64,000 bases of DNA from Chlorocebus sabaeus (taxonomy: Eukaryota; Chordata; Mammalia; Primates; Cercopithecidae). Shown here piece after piece: positions 40,801-53,700 of this stretch. Every line of letters starts with the position of its first letter. Position 1 is the first letter of the stretch. The DNA is taken from positions 62,001-126,000 of the forward strand of contig NW_027327626.1 of NCBI RefSeq assembly GCF_047675955.1. Reading direction: 5' to 3'. A program made the translations under genes and the position numbers. The notes under the pieces were generated by a model, which had not been told where the DNA came from, ran no database searches, and saw only the letters and a list, made by a program, of their open reading frames with translations.

Positions 40801-43800
40801 AGATGAGAGCGGCACAGACCGGCTAAAACCGGGCCAGACTGGCTCAAATCGGTTTTGACCGGCTCAAAGCACACCAGACAGGTTCAAACCGGTTGTGACT
40901 GGCTCAATCCGGTTTTGTCCAGCTCAAACAGGATTTGACCAGCTCAAACCACTCCAGACCGGCTAAAACCGGTTTTCAAGGGCCCAAACCGGTTTTCACC
41001 TGATTAGACCGTATCAAACCGGACCAAACCGGCTCAAACGGGCTCGAATTGGTTTCGACTGACTTCAACCAGACAAAACCGGCTCAAACCGGTTTTGATG
41101 GGCTCGAACCGGTTTTGACTGGCTCAAACCGGTTTTTACCTGCTCAAACTACACCAGACCGGCTGAAACCGGTTTTGTCCGGCTAAAACCAATTTTGACC
41201 TGATCAGACCGGATCAAAACGAATCAGACCGGCCAAAACCGGCTAAAATCGGATCAAACCGGATCAGACCGGCGCAGACCGCATAACACTGGGCCACAAA
41301 TGCGTTTTGTCCGGCTCAAACCAGACCAGACCGGCTCAAACCAGACCAGACCGGCTGAAACCGGTTTTGACCGGCTCAAATCAGACCAGACCGGCTCAAA
41401 GCGGTTTTGACCGGATGAGACACGATAAAACCGGACCGGACCAGCTCAAAGCGGATCAAACCGCACCTGAACGGCCCAGAACAGCTGAAGCCGGAGCAAA
41501 CCGGACCAGACCAGGCCAGACCGGCTAAAACCGGGCCACAAACCGGTTTTGACCGGCTCAAACCGCTTTTGACCAGCTCAAACCTCTCCAGACCGGCTAA
41601 AACCGGTTTTCACTGGCCCAAACCGGTTTTGACCTGATTAGACCAGATCAAACCGGACCAGAAAAGCTCAGACAGGCTCGAATCGGTTTTGACTGGCTTC
41701 AAGCAGACCAAACCGGCTCAAACCGGTTTTGACTGGCTCGAACCGGTTTTAACCGGTCAAACCAGAGCAGACCGGCTCAAACCAGACCATACCGGCTCAA
41801 ACCGGTTTTGACCGGGTCAAACCGTTTTGACCTGCTCAAACCACACCAGACCGGCTGAAATCGGTTTTGACCGGATGAGACCGTATTAAAACCAATCAGA
41901 GCAGTCAAGACCAGCTAAAATCGGATCCAACCGGACCAGACGGGCCCAGACCGCCTAAAACTGGGCCACTAACCGGTTTTGACCGGTGCAAACCAGACCA
42001 GACTGGCTCAAACCCGTTTTGACCAAATCAAAGCGGTTTTGACCAGACCATACAAGACTCTACCCGGCCCAGATCAGCTGAGAGCGGATCAAACAGGACC
42101 AGACCGGCCCAGACCGGCTGAAAGCGGGCCACAAAGCGGCTTTGACCGGCTGAAACCAGAGCAGATCAGCTCAAACCGATTTTGACCGACCTGAGCCGGT
42201 TCTGATCAGCGCAAACCAGACCAGACCGGTTCAAACCGGTTTTGACTGCCTCAATCTGGTTTTGACCGGCTGAAACCGGTTTTGACCGGCTCAAACCACT
42301 CCAGATCATTTAAAAACCAGTTTTCGGCGGCTTAAACCGGTTTTGACCTGATGAGACCAGCTCAAAGCAGACCAGACCGATTCAATGCGGTTTTGACTGG
42401 CACAAACTGGTTTTGAACGGCTCGAACCGGTTTTGACCGGCTCAATCCACACCAGACCGGCTGAAACCGGTTTTGACCAGCTCAAACCACTGCACGACCG
42501 GCTGAAAAGGGTTTACACCGGCTCAAACCGGTTTTGACCTGAATAGACCGGATCAAAGCGGACCAGACTGGCTCAGACAGGCTCGAATTGGTTTTGACTG
42601 GCTTCAACCAGACCAAACCGGCTCAAACCGGTTTTGACCAGCTCGAACCTGTTTTTGACCGGCTCAAACCAGACCAGACCGGCTCAATCCGGACCAGAGC
42701 AGCTCAAACCGGTTTTGACCGGATGACAACGGATCAAACCGGACCAGACTGGCTCACACCAGATCAAACTGGCCCAGACCATCCCCGACCAGCTGAAACC
42801 AGATCAAACCAGACGAGAGTGGCACAGACCAGCTATAACCAGCCTAGACCGGCTCAAACCAGTTTTGACCAGCTCAAACCAGACCAGACAGGTTCAAACC
42901 AGTTTTGACTGGCTCAATCCGGTTTTGACCGACTGAAACCGGTTTTGACCAGCTCAAACCACTCCAGACCGGCTAAAACCGGTTTTCAATGGCCCAAACC
43001 GGTTTTGACTTCATTAGACCGGGTCAAACTGGACCAGACCGACTCAGACAGGCTCGAATTGGTTTCGACTGACTTCAACAAGACCAAACCAGCTCAATCC
43101 AGTTTTGACGGGCTCGAACCCGTTTTGACCAGCTCAAACCAGACCAGACCGGTTGAAACCGGTTTTGACTGGCTCTATCCGGTTTTGACCGGCTCAAACC
43201 ACTCCAGACCGGCTAAAACCGGTTTTCAATGCCTCAAACCGGTTTTGACTTGATTAGACCGGATCAAACCGGGCCAGACCAGCTGAGACAGTCTCGAATC
43301 AGTTTTGACTGGCTTCAAACAGACCAAACCTGCTCAAAACCGGTTTTGACCGGCTCAAACCAAACCAGACCGGCGCAAACAAGAACAGACCGGCTCAAAC
43401 CTGTATTGACCGGGTCAAACCGGTTTTGAACTGCTCAAACCACACCAGACCGGCTGAAACCGGTTTTGACCGGCTAAAACCGGTTTTGACCGGATGAGAC
43501 CGGATCAAACCGAATCAGACCGGCCCAGACCGGCTAAAATCGGATAACACCGGTCCAGACCGGCCCCAGACCGCCTAAAACTGGGCCACAAACCGGTTTT
43601 GACCGGTGGAAACCAGACCAGACCGGCTCAAAGCGGTTTTGACCGGCTCGAACCTGTTTTGACCGGCTGAAACCAGAGTAGACCAGCTCAAACCAGACAA
43701 GACCGCTCAAACCGGTTTTGACCGGCTCAAAGCTGTTTTGACCGGATCAAACCAGACTCAACCGGCCCAGACCAGCTGAAACCGGATCAAACCGGAGCAG

Positions 43801-46439
43801 ACTGGCCCAGACCGGCTGAAATTGGGCCACAAACCGGTTTTGACGGGATCAAACCAGACCAGACTGGCTCAAACCGGTTTTGACCGGCCTGAGCCTTTTT
43901 AGACCGGCTCAAACCAGACCAGACCGGCTCAATCCGGACCAGAGCGGCTCAAACCGGTTTTGACCGGATGACAACGGACCAAACCGGACCAGACTGGCTC
44001 ACACCGGATCAAACTGGCCCAGACAGGCCCAGACCGGCTGAAACCGCATCAAACCAGATGAGAGTAACAGACCGCCTAAAACCAGACCAGACCGGCTCAG
44101 ATAAGCTCGAATTGGTTTCGACTGACTTCAATCAGACCAAACCGGCTCAATCCGGTTTTGACCGGCTCGAACCGGTTTTGACCAGCTCAAACCAGACCAG
44201 ACCGTCTCAAACTGGTTTTGACCTGCTCAAACCACATCAGACCAGCTGAAACCGGATTTGAACGGCTAAAACCGGTTTTGACCAGATGAGACCAGATCAA
44301 ACCGAATCAGACTGGCCCAGACCAGCTAAAATCGGATCAAACCAGACCAGACCGGCCCAGACCGCCTAAAACTGGGCCACAAACCGGTTTTGACTGGTGC
44401 AAACCAGACCAGACCGGCTCAAACCGGTTTTGACTGACCTGAGCTGGTTTTGACCAGCCCAAACCAGACCAGACTGGTTCAAACCGGTTTTGACTCCCTC
44501 AATCTGGTTTTGACCGGCTCAAACCACTCCAGAACGGGTAAAACCTGTTTTCAGTGGCTTAAACCGGTTTCGACCTGATTAGACCAGCTCAAAACAGACC
44601 AGACCAGTTCAATGCGGTTCTCACTGGCACAAACCGGTTTTGAACGGCTCGATCCAGTTTTAACCGGCTCAAACCGGTTTTTAACGGCTCAAACCACACC
44701 AGACCGGCTGAAACCGCTTTTGACTGGCTAAAACCGGTTTTGACCAGATGAGACCAGATCAAACAGAATCAGACCGGCCCAGACCGGCTTAAATCGGATC
44801 AAACCAGACCACACCGGCCCAGACCGCCTAAAACTGTGCCGCAAACCGGTTTTGACCAGTGCAAACCAGACCAGTCTGGCACAAACCTGTTTTGACCGAC
44901 CTGAGCCGGTTTTGACCTGAGCAAACCAGACCAGACCGATTCAATGCGGGTTTGACTGGCACAAACCGGTTTTGAACGGCTCGAACTGGTTTTGACCGTT
45001 GCAAACCAGACCAAACCTGCTGAAACCGGTTATGACTGGCTAAAACCGGGTTTGACCAGATACGACCAGATCAAACCGAATCAGACCGGCCCAGACAGCC
45101 TAAAATCGGATCAAACCGTACCCATCCGGCCCAGACTGCCTAAAACTGGGCCACAAACCGGTTTTGACCGGTTCAAACCAGACCAGACCGGCTCAAACCG
45201 GTTTTGACCAGCTCAATGCGGTTTTGACCGGATCAAACCAGACTCTACCGGCCCAGATGAGCTGAAGGCGGATCAAACAGGACCAGACCGGCCCAGACCG
45301 GCTGAAAGCGCGCCACAATGCGGTTTTGACCGGCTGAAACCAGACCAGACCGGCTCAAAGCGGTTTTGAGGAGCCTGAGCCAGTTTACAACGGCTCAAAC
45401 CAGACCAGAGCGGCTAAAACTGGACCAGAGCGGCTCAAACCGATTTTTACCAGATGACACCGGATCAAACCGGACCAGACTGGCTCACAGCGGATCAAAC
45501 CGTACCACACAGGCCCAGACCGGCTGGAAGCAGATCAAACCAGACCAGACCGGCCCAGACTGGCTAAAACCGGGCTAGACTGGCTCAAACCAGTTTTGAG
45601 CGGCTCAATCCAGACCTGACCGGTTCAAACCGGTTTTGAATGGCTCCATCCGGTTTTGACCGGATCAAACCACTCCAGACCGTCTAAAAACCGGTTTTCA
45701 CTGGCTCAAACTGGTTTTGACCTGTATAGACCGGATCAAAGTGGACCAGACTGGCTCAGACAGGCTCAAATCGGTTTTGACTGGCTTCAACCAGACCAAA
45801 TCGGCTCGAACCGGTTTTGAACGGCTCAAACCAGACCACACCAGCTCAAACCAGACCAGACCTGCTCAAACCTGTTTTGACCGGGTCAAATCGGTTTTGA
45901 CCTCCTCAAACCACACCAGACAGGCTGAAACCCGTTTTGACGGGGTAAAACCGGTTTTGACCGGATGAGACCGAATCAAACCGAATCAGATCGGCCCAGA
46001 CCAGGTAAAATCTGATCAAACTGTACCAGACCAGCCCAGACCGCCTAAAACTGGGCCACAAACCGGTTTTGACCGGTTCAAACCAGACCAGAACGACTCA
46101 AACCAGTTTTCACCGGCTCGAAACGGTTTTGACCGGCTCAAACCAGAGCAGACCGGCTCAAACCAGACCATACCAGCTCAAACCGGTTTTGACCGGCTCA
46201 AAGCGGTTTTGACCAGATCAAACTGGACTCGACCGGCCCAGACCAGCTGAAACCAGATCAAACCGGAGCAGACCTGCCCAGACCGGCTGAAACCAGGACA
46301 CAAACCGGTTTTGACCTTTTCAAACCAGACCAGACCGACTCAAAGCGGTTTTGACCGGCTCGAACCGGTTTTGACCGGCTCAAACAGGATTTGACCAGCT
46401 CAAACCACTCCAGACCGGCTAAAACCGGTTTTCAACGGC
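37801..46439. repeat. Deca-satellite, family A variants, right part (first half)
   Basis: There is no gene here. The decamer satellite is again of family A type. Its markers include ATCATTTAAA at 39741 and ATCATT at 42305 (and once more at 54905), GAGACACGAT at 41417, GATAACACC at 43543 and ATAAGCTCGA at 44101. The section 43313-44680 is homologous to 6062-7700, with offsets stepping from 37,252 to 37,192, 37,000 and 36,980 as deletions accumulate in the right-hand copy. Confidence 0.7.
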
Positions 46440-47072
46440 CCAAACCGGATTTCACCTGATTAGACCGGATCACACCAGACCAGAACGGCTCAAACAGGCT
46501 CGAATTGGTTTCGACTGACTTCAACCAGACCAAACCGACTCAAACCGTTTTTGATGGGCTCGAACCGGTTTTGACTGGCTCAAACCGGTTTTTACCTGCT
46601 CAAACCACACCAGACCAGCTGAAACCGGTTTTGTCCGGCTAATACCGGTTTTGACCAGATTAGACCGGTTCAAAACGAATCAGACCGGCCAAAACCGGCT
46701 AAAATCGGATCAAACCAGACCAGACCGGCCCAGACCGCCTAACACGGCCACAAACGCGTTTTGTCCAGCTCAAACCAGACCAGACCGACACAAACCAGAC
46801 CAGACCGGCTGAAACCGGTTTTGAACGGCTCAAACCAGACCAGACCGGCTCAAAGCGGTTTTGACCGGATGAGACACGATAAAACCGGACCGGACCGGCT
46901 CAAACCGGATCAAACCGCACCTGAACGGCCCAGAACAGCTGAAGCCGGAGCAAACCGGACCAGACCAGGCCAGACCGGCTAAAACCGGGCCACAAACCGG
47001 TTTTGACCGGCTCAAACCGGTTTTGACCAGCTCAAACCTCTCCACACCGGCTAAAACCGGTTTTCACCGGCC
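46440..47072. repeat. 632-bp tandem duplication, copy 1
   Basis: The words TTCACCTG (46451), CAAACGCG (46751) and GAGACACGAT (46871) all recur 632 bp downstream. The block contains GCGTTTTGTCC and GATGGGCTCG, which also mark a related block near 41.05-41.6 kb, offset about 5,454. Copy edges are approximate because the flanks are also decamers. Confidence 0.75.
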
Positions 47073-47704
47073 CAAACCGGATTTCACCTGATTAGACCGG
47101 ATCAAACCAGACCAGAACAGCTCAAACAGGCTCGAATTGGTTTCGACTGACTTCAACCAGACCAAACCGACTCAAACTGTTGTTGATGGGCTCGAACCGG
47201 TTATGACTGGCTCAAACCGGTTTTTACCTGCTCAAACCACACCAGACCAGCTGAAACCGGTTTTGTCCGGCTAATGCCGGTTTTGACCGGATTAGACCGG
47301 TTCAAACCGAATCAGACTGGCCAAAACCAGCTAAAATCGTATCAAACCGGACCAGACCGGACCAGACCGCCTAACACGGCCACAAACGCGTTTTGTCCGG
47401 CTCAAACTAGACCAGACCAGCTCAAACCAGACCAGACCGGCTGAAACCAGTTTTGAACGGCTCAAACCAGACCAGACCGGCTCAAAGCGGTTTTGACCGG
47501 ATGAGACACGATAAAACCGGACCGGACCCGCTCAAACCGGATGAAACCGCACCTGAACGGCCCAGAACAGCTGATGCCAGAGCAAACCAGACCAGACCGG
47601 GCCAGACCGGCTAAAACCGGGCCATAAACCGGTTTTGACCGGCTCAAACCGGTTTTGACCAGCTCAAACCTCTCCACACCGGCTAAAACCGGTTTTCACC
47701 GTCC
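47073..47704. repeat. 632-bp tandem duplication, copy 2
   Basis: This is the second copy, with markers at 47083, 47383 and 47503. It differs from copy 1 by scattered substitutions (for example TGTTGTTGATGGG where copy 1 has CGTTTTTGATGGG), so the duplication is older than the 1,949-bp one. A constant 632 offset at three points argues against internal length change. Confidence 0.75.
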
Positions 47705-50700
47705 CAAACCGGTTTTGACCTGATTAGACCAGATCAAAACGTACCAGACCAGCTCACACAGGCTCGAATCAGTTTTGACTGGCTTCAACCAGACCAAACC
47801 GGCTCAAACCGGTTTTGACTGGCTCGAAACGGTTTTGACCAGCTCAAACCAGAGCAGACTGGCCCAAACCAGACCATACCGGCTCAAACCGTTTTTGACC
47901 GGGTCAAACCGTTTTGACCTGCTCAAACCACACCAGACCGGCTGAAATCGGTTTTGACCGGATGAGACCGTATTAAAACGAACCAGAGCGGTCAAGACCA
48001 GCTAAAATCGGATCCAACCGGACCAGACCATCACAGACCGCCTAAAACTGGGCCACAAACGGGTTTTGACCGGTGCAAACAAGACCAGTCCGGCTCAAAC
48101 CGGTTTTGACCGGCTCAAAGCGGTTTTGACAAGACCAAACAAGATTCTACTGGCCCAGATCAGCTGAAAGCGGATCAAACAGGACCAGACTGACCCAGAC
48201 CGGCTGAAAGCGGGCCACAAGCGGTTTTGACCCGCTGAAACCAGACCAGACCGGCTCAAAACGGTTTTGACCGGCCTGAGACAGTTTAGAACAGCTCAAA
48301 CCACACCAGACCAGTTCAAACCGGTTTTGAATGCCTCAATTCGGTTTTGACCGGCTGAAACCGGTTTTGACCGGCTCATACCACTCCAGACAGGGTAAAA
48401 CCGGTTTTTACCGGCTTAAAGCGGTTTTGACCTGATTAGAACAGCTCAAACCAGTCCAGACCGGTTCAATCCGGTTTTGATCGGCACAAACCGGCTTTGA
48501 ACGGCTCGAACCGGTTTTGACCTGCTCAAACGACAACAGACCGGCTGAAACCGGTTTTCACCAGCTAAAACCGGTTTTGACCAGATGAGACCGGATCAAA
48601 CCGAATCAGACCGGCCCAGACAGCCTAAAATCCGATCAAACCGTACCCGACCGACGCAGACTGCCTAAAACTGGGACACAATCCGGTTTTGACCAGTTCA
48701 AACCAAACCAGATCGGCTCAAACCGGATGAAACCGCAACAGAACGGCCCAGAACTGCTGAAGCCCGAGCAAACCGGACCAGACTGGGCCAGACCGGCTAA
48801 AACCGGGCCACAAACCGGTTTTGACAGGCTCAAACAGGTTTTGACCAGCTCAAACCACTCCAGACCGGCTAAAACCAGTTTTCACCAGCCCAAACCGGTT
48901 TTGACCTGATTAGACCAGATCAAAACGGACCAGACCAGCACAGACAGGCTCGAATCGGTTTTGACTGGCTTCAACCAGACCAAACCGGCTCAAACCGGTT
49001 TTGACCGGCTTGAACCAGTTTTTGACCGGCTCAAACCAGACTAGATCGGCTCAAACCAGACCAGACCAGCTCAAACCGGTTTTGAGCGTGTCAAACCGGT
49101 TTTGACCTGCTCAAACCACACCAGACCGGTTGAAATCGGTTTTGACCGGATGAGACCGTATTATAACGAACCAGAGCGGCCAAGACCAGCTAAAATCGGA
49201 TCCAACCGGACCAGACCGTCCCAGACTGCCTAAAACTGGGCCACTAACCGGTTTTGATCGGTGCAAAGGAGACCATACCGGCTCAAACCGGTTTTGACCG
49301 ACCTGAGCTGGTTTAGACCAGCTCAAACCAGACCAGACCGTTTCAAAACGGTTTTGACTGCCTTAATCCGGTTTTGACTGGCTGAAACCGATTTTGACCA
49401 GCTCAAACCCCCTCGAGACCGGATAAAACCGGTTTTTTGCCGGCTTAAACCGGTTTTGACCTGATTAGACCAGCTCAAACCAGACCAGACTGGTTCAATC
49501 CGGTTTTGACCGGCACAAACCGGTTTTGAACGGCTCGAACCGGTTTTGACCGGCTCAAACCACAACAGACCGACTGAAACCGGTTTTTGACCGGCTAAAA
49601 CCGGGGTTTGATCGGATGAGACCGGATCAAACAGAATCAGACCGGCCCAGACCGGCTAAAATCAGATCAAACCATACCCGACCGGCCCAGACTGCCTAAA
49701 ACTGGGCCACAAACCGGTTTTGACCGGTCAAACCTGGCCAGACAGGCTCAAACCGGTTTTGACCGACCTGAGCCGGTTTTCACCGGCTCAAACCAGACCA
49801 GACCGGCTCAAACCGGTTTTGACCGGCTCAAAGCAGGTTTGACCGGATCAAACCAGAGTCGAGCGGCCCAGACAAGCTGAAACCGGATCAAACAGGACCA
49901 GACCAGCCCAGAGAGGCTGAAATCGGGCCACAAAGCGGTTTTGACTGGCTGAAACCAGGCCAGACCGGCTGAAACCGATTGTGACCAGCCTGAGCCGGTT
50001 TAGAAAGTCTCAAACCAGACCAGAGCGGCTCAAACTGGACCAGAGCGGCTCAAACCGGTTTTTACCAGATGACAATGGATCAAACTGGACCAGACCGGCT
50101 CACACCAGATCAAACCGGACCAGACAGTCCCAGACCAGCTGAAACCGGAGCAAACCGGACAAGACCTGCCCAGACTGGCTAAATCCGGGCCAGACCGGCT
50201 CAAACCGGTTTTGACCAGCTCAAACCAGACCAGACCGGTTGAAACCGATTTTTACTGGCTCACTCCGGTTTTGACCGGCTCAAACCACTCCAGACCGGCT
50301 CAAACCGGTTTTCACCAGCTCTAACCGGTTTTCACCTGATTAGACCGGATCAAACCGGACCAGACCGGCTCAGACAGGCTCGAATCGGTTTTGACTGACT
50401 TCAACCAGACCAAACCGGCTCAATCAATTCGGTTTGGACCGGCTCGTACCGCTTTTGACCGGCTCAAACCAGACCAGACCGGCTCAAACAAGACCAGACT
50501 GGCTCAAACCTGTTTTGACCAAGTCAAACCGGTTTTGAACTGCTCAAACCACACCAGACAGGCTGAAACCGGTTTTGACCAGCTAAAACAGGATTTGACC
50601 GGATGAGACCGGATCAAACCGAATCAGACCGGCCCAGACCGGCTAAAAATCGGATCAAAACTGGCCCAGACCGTCCCAGACTGCCTAAAACTGGGCCACA

Positions 50701-53700
50701 AACCGGTTTTGACTGGTGCAAACGAGACCAGACCGGCTCAAAACGGTTTTGACCAACCTGAGCCGGTTTTGACCAGCACAAACCAGACCAGACCGGTTCA
50801 AACCGGTTTTGACTGCCTTAATCCGGTTTTGACTGGCTGAAACCGGTTTTGACAGGTCTGAGCCGGTTTTGACCATCTCAAACCAGACCAGACCCGGCTC
50901 AACCCGGACCAGACCGGCTCAAACCGATTTTGACCAGCTCGAACCGGTTTTCAACGACTCAAACCAGACCAGACCAGCTCAAACCAGAACAGACCGGCTC
51001 AAACCTGTTTGACCGGGTCAAACCGGTTTTGACCTGCTCAAACCACAACAGACCGGCTGAAACCGGTTTTCACCGGCTAAAACTGGTTTTGACCGGATGA
51101 GACTGGATCAAACAGAATCAGACCGGCCCAGACCGGCTAAGATCGGATCACACCGGAGCAGACCGTCCCAGACGCCCTAAAACTGGGCCACAAACCGGTT
51201 TTGACCTTTTCAAACCAGACCATCCCGGCTCAAAGCGGTTTTGACCGGCTCGAACCGGTTTTGACCAGCTCAAACCAGAGCAGACCAGCTCAAACCAGAC
51301 CAGACCGGCTCAAACCAGTTTTGACCGGCTCATAGCTGTTTTGACCGGATCAAACCGGACTCGACCGGCCCACACCAGCTGACTGGATCAAACCAGAGCA
51401 GACCGGACCAGAACGGCTGAAACCGGGCCACAAACCGTTTTGACCGGATCAAAGCAGACCAGACTGGCTCAAACCGGTTTTGACCGGACTGAGCCGGTTT
51501 AGACCGGCTCAAACCAGACCAGACAGGCTCAGTCCAGACCAGAGCGGCTCAAACCGGTTTTGACCGGATGACAACGGATCAAACCGGACCAGACAGGCTC
51601 ACATCGGATCGAACTGGCCCAGACAGGCCCAGACCGGCTGAAACCGGATCAAAGAAGACGAGAGCGGCACAGACCGGCTAAAATGGGCCAGACCGGCTCA
51701 AACCGGTTTTGACCGGCTCAAACCAGACTAGAAACGTTCAAACCGGTTTTGACTGGCTCAATCCGGTTTTGACCGTCTCAAACCAGTTTTGACCAGCTCA
51801 AACCACTCCAGACCGGCTAAAAACGGTTTTCAACGGCCCAAACCAGTTTTGACCTGATTAGACCGTGTCAAACCGGACCCAGACCGGCTCAGATAGGCTC
51901 GAATTCGTTTCATCTGACTTCAACCAGACCAAACCGGTTCAATCCGGTTTTGACCGGCTCGAACCAGTTTTGACCAGCTCAAACCAGACCAGACCGGCTC
52001 AAACCAGACCAGACCGCCTCAAACCGGTTTTGACCAGCTCAAACCGGTTTTTGACCTGCTCAAAACCACACCAGACCAGGTGAAACCGGTTTTGACCGGC
52101 TAAATCCGGTTTTGAACGGATGAGACCAGATCAAAACCGAATCAGACCAGACCAGACCAGCTAAAATCGTATCAAACAGGACCAGACCGGCCCCAGACCG
52201 CCTAAAACTGGGCCACAAAAACGGTTTTGACTGGTGAAAACCAGACTAGACCGGCCTCAAACCGGTTTTGACAGACCTGAGATGGTTTTGACTGGCTCAA
52301 ACCAGACCAGACCAGTTCAAACCGGTTTTGACTCCCTCAGTCTGGTTTTGACCAGCTGAAACTGGTTTTGACCGGCTCAAACCACTCCAGACCGGGTAAA
52401 ACCTGTTTTCACCTGTTAAATCGGTTTTGTCCTGATTAGAACAGCTCAAACCAGACCAGACCGGTTCAATGCAGTTTTGACTGGCACAAACCGGTTTTGA
52501 ACGGCTCGAACCGGTTTTGACTGGCTCAAACCCGTTTTGACTGGCTCAAACCACAGCAGACCGGCTGAAACCTGTTTTGACTGACTAAAACTGGGTTTGA
52601 CCAGATGAGACCGGATCAAACCGAATCAGACCGGCCCAGAGAGGCTAAAATGGGATCAAAACCATCCCCGACCAGCCCAGACTGCCTAAAACTGGGACAC
52701 AAACCGGTTTTTGACCGGTTCAAACCAGACAGACCGGCTCAAACCGGTTTTGACCGGCTCAAAGCTGTTTTGACCGGATCAAACCAGACTCTATAGGCGC
52801 AGATCAGCTGAAAGCGGATCAAACAGGACCAGACCGGCCCAGACCGGCTAAATGCGGGCCACAAAGCGGTTTTGACTGGCTGAAAACCAGACCATACCGG
52901 CTCAAAACTGTTTTTGACCGGCCTGAGACGGTTTAGAACAGCTCAAACCACACCAGGACCGGTTCAAACCGGTTTTTGAATGCCTCAATTCGGTTTTGAC
53001 CAGCTGAAACTGGTTTTGACCGGCTCATACCACTCCAGACAGGGTAAAACCGGTTTTTACCCGGCTTAAGGCGGTTTTGACCTGATTAGAACAGCTCAAA
53101 CCAGTCCAGACCGGTTCAATCCGGTTTTGATCGGCACAAACCGGTTTTGAACGGCTTGAACTGGTTTTGACAGGCTCAAACCACACCAGACCGGCTGAAA
53201 CCGGTTTTGACCGGCTAATACCGGGTTTGACCAGATGAGACCGGATCAAACCGAATCAGACCGGCCCAGACAGCCTAAAATCGGATCAAACCGTACCCGA
53301 CCGACCCAGACTGCCTAAAACTGGGACACACACCGGTTTTGACCAGTTCAAACCAGACCAGACAGGCTCAAACCGGTTTTGACCGGCTCAAAGCGGTTTT
53401 GACCGGATCAAACCAGACTCTACCGGCCCAGATGAGCTGAAAGTGGGTCAAACAGGACCAGACCGGCCCAGACCGGCTGAAAGCGGGCCACAAAGCGGTT
53501 TTGACCTGCTGAAACCAGACCAGACTGGCTGAAACCGTTTTTGACCGACCTGAGCCGGTTTGTACAGGCTCAAAACCAGACCAGACCGTTCAAACTTGTT
53601 TTGACTGCCTCAATTCGGTTTTGACCGCCTGAAACCGGTTTTGACCAGCTCAAACCACTCCAGAACGGGTAAAACCAGTCTTCCACCGGCTTAAACCGGT

